Shown here: positions 6,655 to 13,080 of the stretch, piece by piece
Layout: every line of letters begins with the position of its first letter
Numbering within the stretch: position 1 is the first letter of the stretch
NCBI GenBank assembly: GCA_902766585.1
Contig: CACXDV010000063.1
Coordinates: 1-14,456 of the forward strand
DNA length: 14,456 nt
Direction of reading: 5' to 3'
Origin: an uncultured Ruminococcus sp.
GTDB taxonomy: Bacteria > Bacillota > Clostridia > Oscillospirales > Acutalibacteraceae
Notes under the pieces: generated by a model
Database searches by the model: none
What the model saw: only the letters and a program-made list of their open reading frames with translations
Told to the model about the DNA's origin: nothing
Program-made: the position numbers and the translations under genes

Positions 6655-7608
6655 TTATTTGAATTTTTCCGCGAACCAGACATCAGGAGCGGTAAATGTT
6701 CTGTTGTTCAGATATTCCAGTTCTCCTCCGTCCGCAGTAAAGCAGAAACTCAGCTTATAGGAATACAAAGCCTGCCATTTGTAGCCCATTCTGCGGTTTA
6801 TCTCATTTTTTCCGTATTTGCCGTCGCCCAACAGAGGATGACCGATATGAGCCATATGAGCTCTTATCTGATGTGTTCTTCCGGTGTAAAGTCTTACCTC
6901 TAACAGACTGAAACCGTCTTTTTCGGCAAGCACCCTGTAGCCGGTCTTTATAGGCTTTCCGTTCGGGGTTGGCTTATCGGAAATATAAACTCTGTTCTGC
7001 TTTTCATTTTTTTCAAGATAGGCTGTAAGGATATCCTCCTTCTTATCGAAGATACCCACAGCCGTACACAGATAAAGCTTTTCAAGTTCTCTGTCCTTGA
7101 GCTTTTGGTTCAGTATTCTTAGAGCTGCTGCTGTTTTGGCGGCTATTACTATTCCTCCTGTATTCCTGTCGATACGGTTTACCAAAGCCGGAGCAAAGGC
7201 TCTTTCGTCTGCGGGATCGTATTCACCCTTATCATAAAGATAATGCTGTATCCTTCCGATAAGCGAATCAAAATGATAATTCTCATCAGGGTGAACGATA
7301 AGTCCGGGCTTTTTATTGAGAAGCATGATATTTTCGTCCTCATAAATGATATCAAGCTTTGAGGGAGCTTTAAGGAAATCATACTGCTCCTCCTGTACCT
7401 CCTCAAAAAATTCATCCTTTATATAGAAGGTAAGCACATCGCCCTCATTGAGTCTTGTATCAATATCGCATTTTTTTCCGTTTACCTTTATGCATTTTTT
7501 TCTGATATATTTATACATAAGTGACTGGGGAAGATTTTTAAAGCGTTTGGTGAGGAATTTATCAAGCCTCTGTCCCGCATCATTTTTTCCTATTTCTAAT
7601 TCTCTCAT
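6655..7608 (-). CDS. RluA-family pseudouridine synthase
   Basis: The enzyme isomerises specific uridines in rRNA or tRNA to pseudouridine. At 317 residues it has the two usual parts. An S4 RNA-binding domain spans about 13-62 (RLDKFLTKRF ... IKVNGKKCD ... LNEGDVL). The catalytic domain (about 85-290) has the active-site Asp147 in NRIDRNTGG, and GRTHQIRAHMAHIGHPLLGDGKYG near 243-266. The classical HRLDxxTSG motif reads NRIDxxTGG here: the catalytic Asp and Arg are kept, while His becomes Asn and Ser becomes Gly. Substrate (RluC- or RluD-like) cannot be decided. AGGAG lies six bases before the ATG, which begins 12 bases after the deoD stop, so it is co-transcribed. Confidence 0.95.
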   Translation of the reverse strand: MRELEIGKNDAGQRLDKFLTKRFKNLPQSLMYKYIRKKCIKVNGKKCDIDTRLNEGDVLTFYIKDEFFEEVQEEQYDFLKAPSKLDIIYEDENIMLLNKKPGLIVHPDENYHFDSLIGRIQHYLYDKGEYDPADERAFAPALVNRIDRNTGGIVIAAKTAAALRILNQKLKDRELEKLYLCTAVGIFDKKEDILTAYLEKNEKQNRVYISDKPTPNGKPIKTGYRVLAEKDGFSLLEVRLYTGRTHQIRAHMAHIGHPLLGDGKYGKNEINRRMGYKWQALYSYKLSFCFTADGGELEYLNNRTFTAPDVWFAEKFK

Positions 7609-7620
7609 TCTTTTCTCCTG

Positions 7621-8325
7621 TTAAGAAACTGCTGTTTCAAGCGCGATAAGCACCATATCAATAAATGAATCCTGTCTTTCCTCAGATGTACATTCCTCTC
7701 CTGTAAGGGGACAGTCTGAAACGGTACAGATGCATAATGCATTTTTACCTGACCTTGCAGCATTATAATATAATGCTGCGCTTTCCATTTCCACTCCGAG
7801 AACGCCCATTTTTCTCCATTCGGCAAGAGAATCTGATTCATCATAGAATACATCAGAGCAAAGAACTGTGCCTACATTGACCTGTTTGCCGAGTGATGCG
7901 GCGGCTTCATCAGCTTTTTTAAGAAGACTGTAGGAAGCGGCGGCAGCCGGTCTGCATGGAAGTCCGAACTGGTCGGCATAGGTTGAGGGCGTACATGAGG
8001 CGATAGCTAAAACGATATCGCGGAGCTTAAGCTTTTCGCTGATACCTCCGATAGTTCCTACGCGGATAATATTGTCAACATCATAGAGGTTAAAAAGCTC
8101 ATACGAATATATACCCATTGACGGCATACCCATTCCGCTTGCCATAACAGATACGGGCTTGTCCTTATAAAGCCCCGTATAAGCATACATTCCTCTTACC
8201 TCATTTACAAGCTTAGCGTTTTTCAGAAATTTCTCTGCGATCATTTTTGCTCTGAGCGGATCGCCCGGCATCAGTACTGTTTTCGCAAAATCACCTTTTC
8301 CGGCGCTGTTATGGGGGGTAGGCAT
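7621..8325 (-). CDS. deoD: Purine nucleoside phosphorylase, DeoD type
   Basis: DeoD cleaves purine (deoxy)nucleosides with phosphate to free base and (deoxy)ribose-1-phosphate, for purine salvage in the cytoplasm; family members are hexamers. From the chosen start the protein is 234 residues. It begins MPTPH, matching the E. coli MATPH with its active-site His. It carries the phosphate-site block MPGDPLRAK (Arg25), VRGM (Arg44) and RVGTIGG (Arg88), the ribose-binding VEMES (178-182), and the proton-donating Asp204 in TVSD. A Thr replaces the usual Ser in the RVGS phosphate motif. The start at 8325 is fixed by a perfect GGAGGTGAT seven bases upstream and by the family N-terminus; upstream in-frame codons would overlap the LUD gene. 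Confidence 0.96.
   Translation of the reverse strand: MPTPHNSAGKGDFAKTVLMPGDPLRAKMIAEKFLKNAKLVNEVRGMYAYTGLYKDKPVSVMASGMGMPSMGIYSYELFNLYDVDNIIRVGTIGGISEKLKLRDIVLAIASCTPSTYADQFGLPCRPAAAASYSLLKKADEAAASLGKQVNVGTVLCSDVFYDESDSLAEWRKMGVLGVEMESAALYYNAARSGKNALCICTVSDCPLTGEECTSEERQDSFIDMVLIALETAVS
7757..7779. repeat. Perfect 23-base palindrome inside deoD
   Basis: GCAGCATTATA (7757-7767) and TATAATGCTGC (7769-7779) are exact reverse complements around one central A. It encodes AALYYNAA of DeoD, so the symmetrical amino-acid run partly explains it. As RNA it could form a 10-bp stem with a 3-base loop. No function is evident. Confidence 0.8.
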
Positions 8326-8332
8326 AGTATCA

Positions 8333-8337
8333 CCTCC
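8333..8337 (-). promoter_or_regulatory. Ribosome binding site deciding the deoD start
   Basis: GGAGG (- strand, extended to GGAGGTGAT) sits just past the TGA of the LUD gene and seven bases before the ATG at 8325. It rejects the longer reading frame starting at 8349, which would place this site inside the coding sequence. Confidence 0.88.
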
Positions 8338-8338
8338 A

Positions 8339-8998
8339 TCAGAATCCAAGTTCTTCGCCTACGAGAATGACCTTGATTCTGTCCTTCTGTCTTTGCTGTG
8401 CTGATACGACATAATTGCAGCAAATTCTGGCTTCGCTTTTGCAGCCGTCACAGGCAGCACTGTCGGTATTTCTCAGAGAAATACATTCTCCGGTCGAGGC
8501 ACAGGGAGTTTTGCATTCAAGTCTTACGGTATTTTGGGGGGCAGCGATTTTCTTCACTCTTTCAACTGCTGCGCGGATATCGGGTACTATCTTATTGACT
8601 CCGGCAACTACGATGACGCTTTTCGGGCCGAAAAGAATTGCTGCAACTCTGTTTGAATTACCGTCAACATTATAAAGCTCGCCCTTTTCCGTGACAGCAT
8701 TTGAGCTTGTGAGATATGTGTCGGCAAAAAAAGATCTGCGGTATATTTCTTCGACCTTTTCTCTGTCGGGACCTGCCTTGCTTCTGTCGAGGTAATTATA
8801 ATCACCGTTTGAAAGAAGTTCGGTTATGCCTGTCTGTTTAAGAGTGAGGGAGCCTCCGTGAGTAACTGTGCTGCCCTTTTCAAGAAGGCTTTTTACAAGC
8901 TCTTTTGCTTCGGCAGAGCTTTCAGCATAGTACGGCTGCATATTGTTTTTTCTGAGAGCCTCCATTGTACGTTCGATCATTTCCATATTGATATCCAT
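8339..8998 (-). CDS. LUD-domain protein (lactate-utilisation LutC/YkgG-like)
   Basis: This is a 219-residue protein with a LUD domain over most of its length (about 5-155): TVTHGGSLTLKQTGI, YLTSSNAVTEKGELYNVDG and VAGVNKIVPD are typical of stand-alone clostridial LUD proteins. LUD proteins occur in lactate-oxidation complexes (LutABC), but many anaerobes carry isolated copies of unknown role, and no lutA or lutB lies nearby. The C-terminal tail holds seven cysteines between residues 162 and 194 (ECKTPC, GEC, CDGC, CC), a possible metal or Fe-S site. The ATG at 8998 is taken; AAAGG lies upstream at a rather long distance, and an in-frame ATG at 8986 is a possible alternative. The gene sits 24 bases after the AAA-CYTH gene and 13 bases before deoD. 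Confidence 0.88.
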   Translation of the reverse strand: MDINMEMIERTMEALRKNNMQPYYAESSAEAKELVKSLLEKGSTVTHGGSLTLKQTGITELLSNGDYNYLDRSKAGPDREKVEEIYRRSFFADTYLTSSNAVTEKGELYNVDGNSNRVAAILFGPKSVIVVAGVNKIVPDIRAAVERVKKIAAPQNTVRLECKTPCASTGECISLRNTDSAACDGCKSEARICCNYVVSAQQRQKDRIKVILVGEELGF

Positions 8999-9022
8999 TT
9001 TTGTTTCCGCCTTTCTTAGTAT

Positions 9023-10117
9023 TTATTTTAGTTTTGCGAGTGTCTTGTTTGAGTATTCCTTTTGACCGGTAACATCCTTGATTATTTTAACGAAATCAGG
9101 AAATTCCACAGTCTCATCCTCATAGAGAAGCTCGATCTCCATGACCGCCTTATCGTTCCAGTAGGGGTAGACATCTATCTCAAAATACCGGTTTTTATAG
9201 ACGATACAGTAACGGCTTTTTCTGATTTGACGGTATCCGATATCCGCCTCCATGAGCAGATTGAGGTATTCGTCCTTTGTTATGCGTTTTTCCAGCTCGA
9301 TTCGCTTCATGGTGCCTTTTTTTATCTTTCTTGTATGGTAATAGGTATAGTTGCCGTCAGCGCCTCTTTGCCTTACCCTTATTTCCTCGCCCTCGGGAGC
9401 ATGGAGATAGGTCTGGATTATTTCTGTCCTTGTGCAGTTCGGCAGAGATTCAAGATAGGTTATATCGGGATATTCGATAAGATATTTACGTTCGATCTCC
9501 ACAGGCTCGGGTATTCCCGCAAACTGTTTTATTTCCTCAATAAGCCTTTGAAGCTTATCTTCAAAGTTACCCTCGTTTGAAATTATGCGAAGGTGGGGGT
9601 GTCCCGTCCATGCGGCAATAAGCGCATCATCAAGCTGAGCAGCCTGTTCGGGAGTTTCCGTTCTTGCCTTGTTGTTGGAGGTAGTATAAAACTGCAGCGC
9701 GCCCTTGGCTGTCGTGACAAGGTGAAAAACTGCATCGTAGTTATCCCTTAGCTCGACCTCATTCAGACCGAGTTCAAGCATGACTGAACGAAATTCCTCC
9801 GGCTTCATATACACCTTATTGTCTATAAGTCCTCTGTCGCATACTATAAGGATCCTGTCCTCAGGCATGACCTGAGCTGCCTGCTCAAATATCTTTTCCT
9901 TCTGCATCTGCATTTCAAGCTGAAATTTCTGATAATCCGCATTTGTTCTGCAGGTCCATGGAGCAACTCCGCCCTTTATCAGCTCGGTAGCCGTTTCCTG
10001 TACAAGCAGAACGCGAAAGCCCATCTGAGTAAATATCTCCTGAACTCTTTCGATAGCAGTGGATTTTCCTCCGCAGGGACCTCCTGTGATCACTATTTTC
10101 AGCACTTTTTTATCCAT
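9023..10117 (-). CDS. AAA ATPase-CYTH domain fusion protein
   Basis: The protein has 364 residues and two domains. Residues 5-195 are a P-loop NTPase of the AAA_28 kind: Walker A GGPCGGKST (12-20) and a Walker B-like ILIVCDRG (89-96). Residues 205-360 form a CYTH (triphosphate tunnel metalloenzyme) domain: EIERKYL (207-213) gives the ExExK signature, followed by tunnel-type charged strands RVRQR, HTRKIKKG, RIELEKRIT, YEIDVYPYW-like FEIDVYP and MEIEL. CYTH proteins hydrolyse triphosphates such as thiamine triphosphate or inorganic tripolyphosphate, or cyclise ATP; which applies here is unknown. The N-terminal domain may be a kinase-like partner. The start is fixed by GAGG seven bases before the ATG. 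It is the first gene of the five-gene unit, behind a good promoter. Confidence 0.9.
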   Translation of the reverse strand: MDKKVLKIVITGGPCGGKSTAIERVQEIFTQMGFRVLLVQETATELIKGGVAPWTCRTNADYQKFQLEMQMQKEKIFEQAAQVMPEDRILIVCDRGLIDNKVYMKPEEFRSVMLELGLNEVELRDNYDAVFHLVTTAKGALQFYTTSNNKARTETPEQAAQLDDALIAAWTGHPHLRIISNEGNFEDKLQRLIEEIKQFAGIPEPVEIERKYLIEYPDITYLESLPNCTRTEIIQTYLHAPEGEEIRVRQRGADGNYTYYHTRKIKKGTMKRIELEKRITKDEYLNLLMEADIGYRQIRKSRYCIVYKNRYFEIDVYPYWNDKAVMEIELLYEDETVEFPDFVKIIKDVTGQKEYSNKTLAKLK

Positions 10118-10157
10118 CAGATCACCTCACCGTCCGGTAATAAAAATAATACACTGT

Positions 10158-10186
10158 TCATAGAATTACTATTATAATTATATATT
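10158..10186 (+). promoter_or_regulatory. Possible + strand promoter for the GHL10-S8 unit
   Basis: TTCATA (10158-10163) and TATATT (10181-10186) are 17 bases apart. An alternative -10 is TATAAT at 10173-10178, without a good -35. Both overlap the oppositely directed promoter. A -35 this weak could also mean an alternative sigma factor, for example in sporulation, but I see no clear consensus. Confidence 0.35.
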
Positions 10187-10205
10187 TTTCAGTAAATAAA
10201 ATCAA
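10177..10205 (-). promoter_or_regulatory. Promoter for the AAA-CYTH five-gene unit
   Basis: On the - strand, TTGATT (10205-10200) and TATAAT (10182-10177) are 17 bases apart, a near-consensus sigma-A promoter. Transcription would begin near 10170, leaving a leader of about 52 bases before the ATG at 10117. Confidence 0.78.
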
Positions 10206-10217
10206 GGTTGTGAGCTT

Positions 10218-11453
10218 ATGAAAAAAATCTTTTTTTATTATCTTCCTCTGCTTCTTTCGGTCGGGATATTATGCTTGACGGTAGTTATCTGTTCATATTT
10301 TCCCGAAAAGGCTATACAGGAGCAAAATGAGGAAGGCGAGGAAAGCGAGGAAAGCATAGTCCTGCCCTCCGCGGCAGAAACAGGCGGGCATAAAACAGTG
10401 CAGGACGAGGAAATGATGGCAGTATGGGTACCCTTTATGACGCTTGATTCAGGCGGAAAGGAGAGAAGCAGGGAGGAGTATACGGCTTTTATAAGAGAGA
10501 TAATGAGTAAGATAAGATCGGTCAATGCAAATACGGTGATTTTTCATACCCGTCCTTTTTGCGATGCTTTGTATCCCTCAGAGCTTTTTCCGTTTTCGCA
10601 TATACTCACGGGCACACAGGGAAAGAAAGTAAGCTATGATCCGCTGAAAATAGCCATAGATGAGGCTCATAGGGCAGGATTGAAGTTTCATTCATGGATA
10701 AATCCACTCCGCGTAAAATATAATACAATGCCGTCCTCTTTTTCCGACAGCAGTCCCTATATGAAATGGAAAAACAGTCCTGATAAAACAGATGACCGCT
10801 ATACCTTTTCCTGCGGCAGCGGAATTTATCTTGATCCGGCAATTCCTGAGGTCAGAAAGCTTATCATTGACGGAGTGAGGGAGATAGTCAGGAATTATGA
10901 TGTTGACGGGGTACAGATAGATGATTATTTTTATCCCGAAAATATGAATAATGCGGATAGTACCGAATATAAAGCATATTGTGAAAAGGCGGGAGAAAAC
11001 TATCTTTCGCTTGAGGAATGGAGAACGGAAAATATTAATAAGCTTGTTTCGGGGCTTTATGATGCCGTACACGAAAAGAAGGGCTGTGTATTCGGAATTT
11101 CCCCGCAGGGAAATACGGATAACGACCTGAAGCTTGGAGCTGATGTTTTCCGCTGGTGCAGTGAAAAAGGCTATGCGGATTATATATGTCCGCAGATATA
11201 TGTCAGCGAAGCGCATCCGGTAATGCCTTTCAGGGAGTGCGCGGATAAGTGGAGAAAAATGGTTACAAATAAAGATATGAAGCTGTATTTCGGTCTTGCG
11301 CTATATAAGGTCGGAACAGATTCGGATAACGGGACATGGCTTCTCAAAAAGGACAATATCCAGTCAGAAATAAACTATGGCAGGAGCATAGGCGGCGGAG
11401 GCTTCATGCTTTTTGCGTATGATGATCTTTTCAGGGGGGAAAAATGGAAGTAA
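10218..11453 (+). CDS. Membrane-anchored GHL10-type (DUF187) putative glycoside hydrolase
   Basis: The protein has 411 residues. Residues 5-27 form one hydrophobic segment after MKK, a signal anchor or signal peptide, placing the rest outside the membrane. Residues 30-65 are an acidic low-complexity linker (EEGEESEES) encoded by repeated GCGAGGAAA. Residues 67-400 fit the glycosyl hydrolase-like 10 family: WVPFMTLDS, FHTRPFCDALYPSE (109-122), HSWINPLRV (158-166), DGVQIDDYFYP (230-240) with paired acidic residues, FGISPQGN (292-299) and CPQIYVS. The family is a TIM-barrel group whose substrate is generally unproven; peptidoglycan or another wall polymer is plausible. AAGG lies ten bases before the ATG. 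The stop overlaps the next gene by 10 bases, implying coupled translation with the first S8 peptidase. Confidence 0.9.
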   Translation: MKKIFFYYLPLLLSVGILCLTVVICSYFPEKAIQEQNEEGEESEESIVLPSAAETGGHKTVQDEEMMAVWVPFMTLDSGGKERSREEYTAFIREIMSKIRSVNANTVIFHTRPFCDALYPSELFPFSHILTGTQGKKVSYDPLKIAIDEAHRAGLKFHSWINPLRVKYNTMPSSFSDSSPYMKWKNSPDKTDDRYTFSCGSGIYLDPAIPEVRKLIIDGVREIVRNYDVDGVQIDDYFYPENMNNADSTEYKAYCEKAGENYLSLEEWRTENINKLVSGLYDAVHEKKGCVFGISPQGNTDNDLKLGADVFRWCSEKGYADYICPQIYVSEAHPVMPFRECADKWRKMVTNKDMKLYFGLALYKVGTDSDNGTWLLKKDNIQSEINYGRSIGGGGFMLFAYDDLFRGEKWK

Positions 11454-13060
11454 TAATCAGATACGGCAGCAGCTTTCCGGAGCTTATGAGGGTATTATCG
11501 CAGAATGAGAGTATTGCTTCCGTCGAGGATCTCGGACAGGGGTTCGGTATAGTTACCGGAAGTGATGATATACTTGATTTTCTTTCCTCGAATACACTGA
11601 TAGAGGATGCGGAAACAGCGAAAAATCTTTATACTCAGGATATAAGGGCAATGACAGCCTCATGCATACGTTCGGCGCAGAATGATAATTCTCTCGGCTT
11701 GACGGGCAAGGGAGTAATTATCGGTATAATTGACACGGGAATAGATTTTACCCACCCTGTATTCAGAAAAACGGACGGAACAACAAGACTGCTGAGTATA
11801 TGGGATCAGACAGCGGAAGGAAATGCGCCGGAGGGTTTCATTACGGGAAGCGAATATACAGCGGAGGAAATAAATTCTTATCTGAGCAGCGCGTTTTCAT
11901 ACGATACCCTGCCTGCTCCGGATATTTCAGGACACGGAACGGCAGTTGCGGGAATTGCGGCAGGAGCGTCTGATTCATATACCGGAGCAGCGCCGAAGGC
12001 TGATATAATTGCCGTAAAGGTCAGCAGCGGAAGGGATGATTTTACCCGTTCTACAAGCCTTATGAGAGGGGTAAGGTATATTTCGGAGAGGGCAAGGCTC
12101 TATGGCAGACCTGTCGCTATAAATATAAGCTTTGGCATGAACCGCGGCGCGCACAGGGGAAATTCTCTTTTTGAGGAATATCTCAGCTCGGCGGCATATG
12201 CATGGAAAAATTCCATTATCGTACCGACAGGAAATGAAGGCGGTGCGGGGCATCATTATTCGGGCAGACTTTCTTCGGGTGAAACGCATACGGTCGAAAT
12301 TTTTTCGGCAGCGGGGATAAACGGATTTTATATTTCTCTGTGGAAAAGCTTTGCCGATGATATTTCTGTACAGCTCATACTGCCTTCGGGACGCGGGAGT
12401 ATCGCGGCAGATCCGCTTATTCCAGCAAAGACCGCGGTATTTCCAGATTATACGGTATTTGCGCTTTACGGTCAGCCGACAAGGTATAATGCGGGGCAGG
12501 AGCTTTTCTTTGAAATAGAGGCGGAAAATGCTCTGATCCGCCCTGAGCTGTTTCAGCTGAAGCTAAGGGCGGGAGATATAGCGGACGGACGCTTTGATAT
12601 ATGGCTTCCGACAGTTGAAGAGGTCACTTCCGGAACTTATTTTGCAAATGCGGATAATTATGCAGCAATGACGATACCCTCGACTTCCGATAAGGTCATA
12701 AGCGTATCGGGATATAATCAGCAGATAGGAAGCATAGCGGAGTTTTCGGGAGTCGGTCATGCGGATATCTCACTTCCGATTCCGACAGTTGCAGCGCCCT
12801 CTGTGAACATTACCGCTCCGCGGGCAGGAGGAGGATATGACAGCTTTACGGGGACGAGCTTTGCCGCGCCCTTTGTTACGGGTACAGCAGCGCTTTTGAT
12901 GGAGCTTGGTATAGTAAGGGGAAGATCGCCCTTTCTTTACGGTGAAAAGCTTAAAGCCTATATTATCAAGGGCGCATTAAGAAGCAGAGCGCTTTATTAT
13001 CCCGATCCGTTTTTCGGCTACGGGAGACTGTGCGCTCAGAATTCGGCTTTGCTTATCTGA
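11444..13060 (+). CDS. Csp-like S8 (subtilisin family) serine peptidase
   Basis: The 538-residue subtilase has a complete catalytic set: Asp97 in IIDTGID, His164 in SGHGTAVAG, oxyanion Asn264 in TGNEG and Ser472 in GTSFAAP. Residues 1 to about 75 look like a prodomain. Phrases such as LLSIWDQT and GSEYTAEEIN, and a roughly 200-residue beta-rich insert between Asn264 and Ser472, match the jelly-roll-containing Csp peptidases of clostridia; CspB of that group activates the spore cortex hydrolase SleC. No signal peptide is visible, as in Csp proteins that act inside the spore. The start is supported by a G-rich site (AGGGGGG) four to five bases before the ATG and by the overlap with the GHL10 gene. 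Whether it functions in germination, or in general intracellular or surface proteolysis, is not decided by sequence. Confidence 0.93.
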   Translation: MEVIIRYGSSFPELMRVLSQNESIASVEDLGQGFGIVTGSDDILDFLSSNTLIEDAETAKNLYTQDIRAMTASCIRSAQNDNSLGLTGKGVIIGIIDTGIDFTHPVFRKTDGTTRLLSIWDQTAEGNAPEGFITGSEYTAEEINSYLSSAFSYDTLPAPDISGHGTAVAGIAAGASDSYTGAAPKADIIAVKVSSGRDDFTRSTSLMRGVRYISERARLYGRPVAINISFGMNRGAHRGNSLFEEYLSSAAYAWKNSIIVPTGNEGGAGHHYSGRLSSGETHTVEIFSAAGINGFYISLWKSFADDISVQLILPSGRGSIAADPLIPAKTAVFPDYTVFALYGQPTRYNAGQELFFEIEAENALIRPELFQLKLRAGDIADGRFDIWLPTVEEVTSGTYFANADNYAAMTIPSTSDKVISVSGYNQQIGSIAEFSGVGHADISLPIPTVAAPSVNITAPRAGGGYDSFTGTSFAAPFVTGTAALLMELGIVRGRSPFLYGEKLKAYIIKGALRSRALYYPDPFFGYGRLCAQNSALLI

Positions 13061-13080
13061 GCTTTGAAAAGGAGATGCTT

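Noticed and set aside
9062..9580. 172-residue + strand reading frame opposite the AAA-CYTH gene
   Set aside because: It is antisense to well-conserved CYTH coding sequence; the composition reflects the complement of that gene and no plausible start signal precedes it.
10318..10352. GCGAGGAAA direct repeats in the GHL10 gene
   Set aside because: They encode an acidic linker after the membrane anchor; only two to three imperfect units, not a regulatory repeat or CRISPR.
10692..11216. 174-residue - strand reading frame within the GHL10 gene
   Set aside because: It runs opposite a gene with several recognisable GHL10 motifs; its isoleucine-rich, motif-free sequence looks like a shadow frame.
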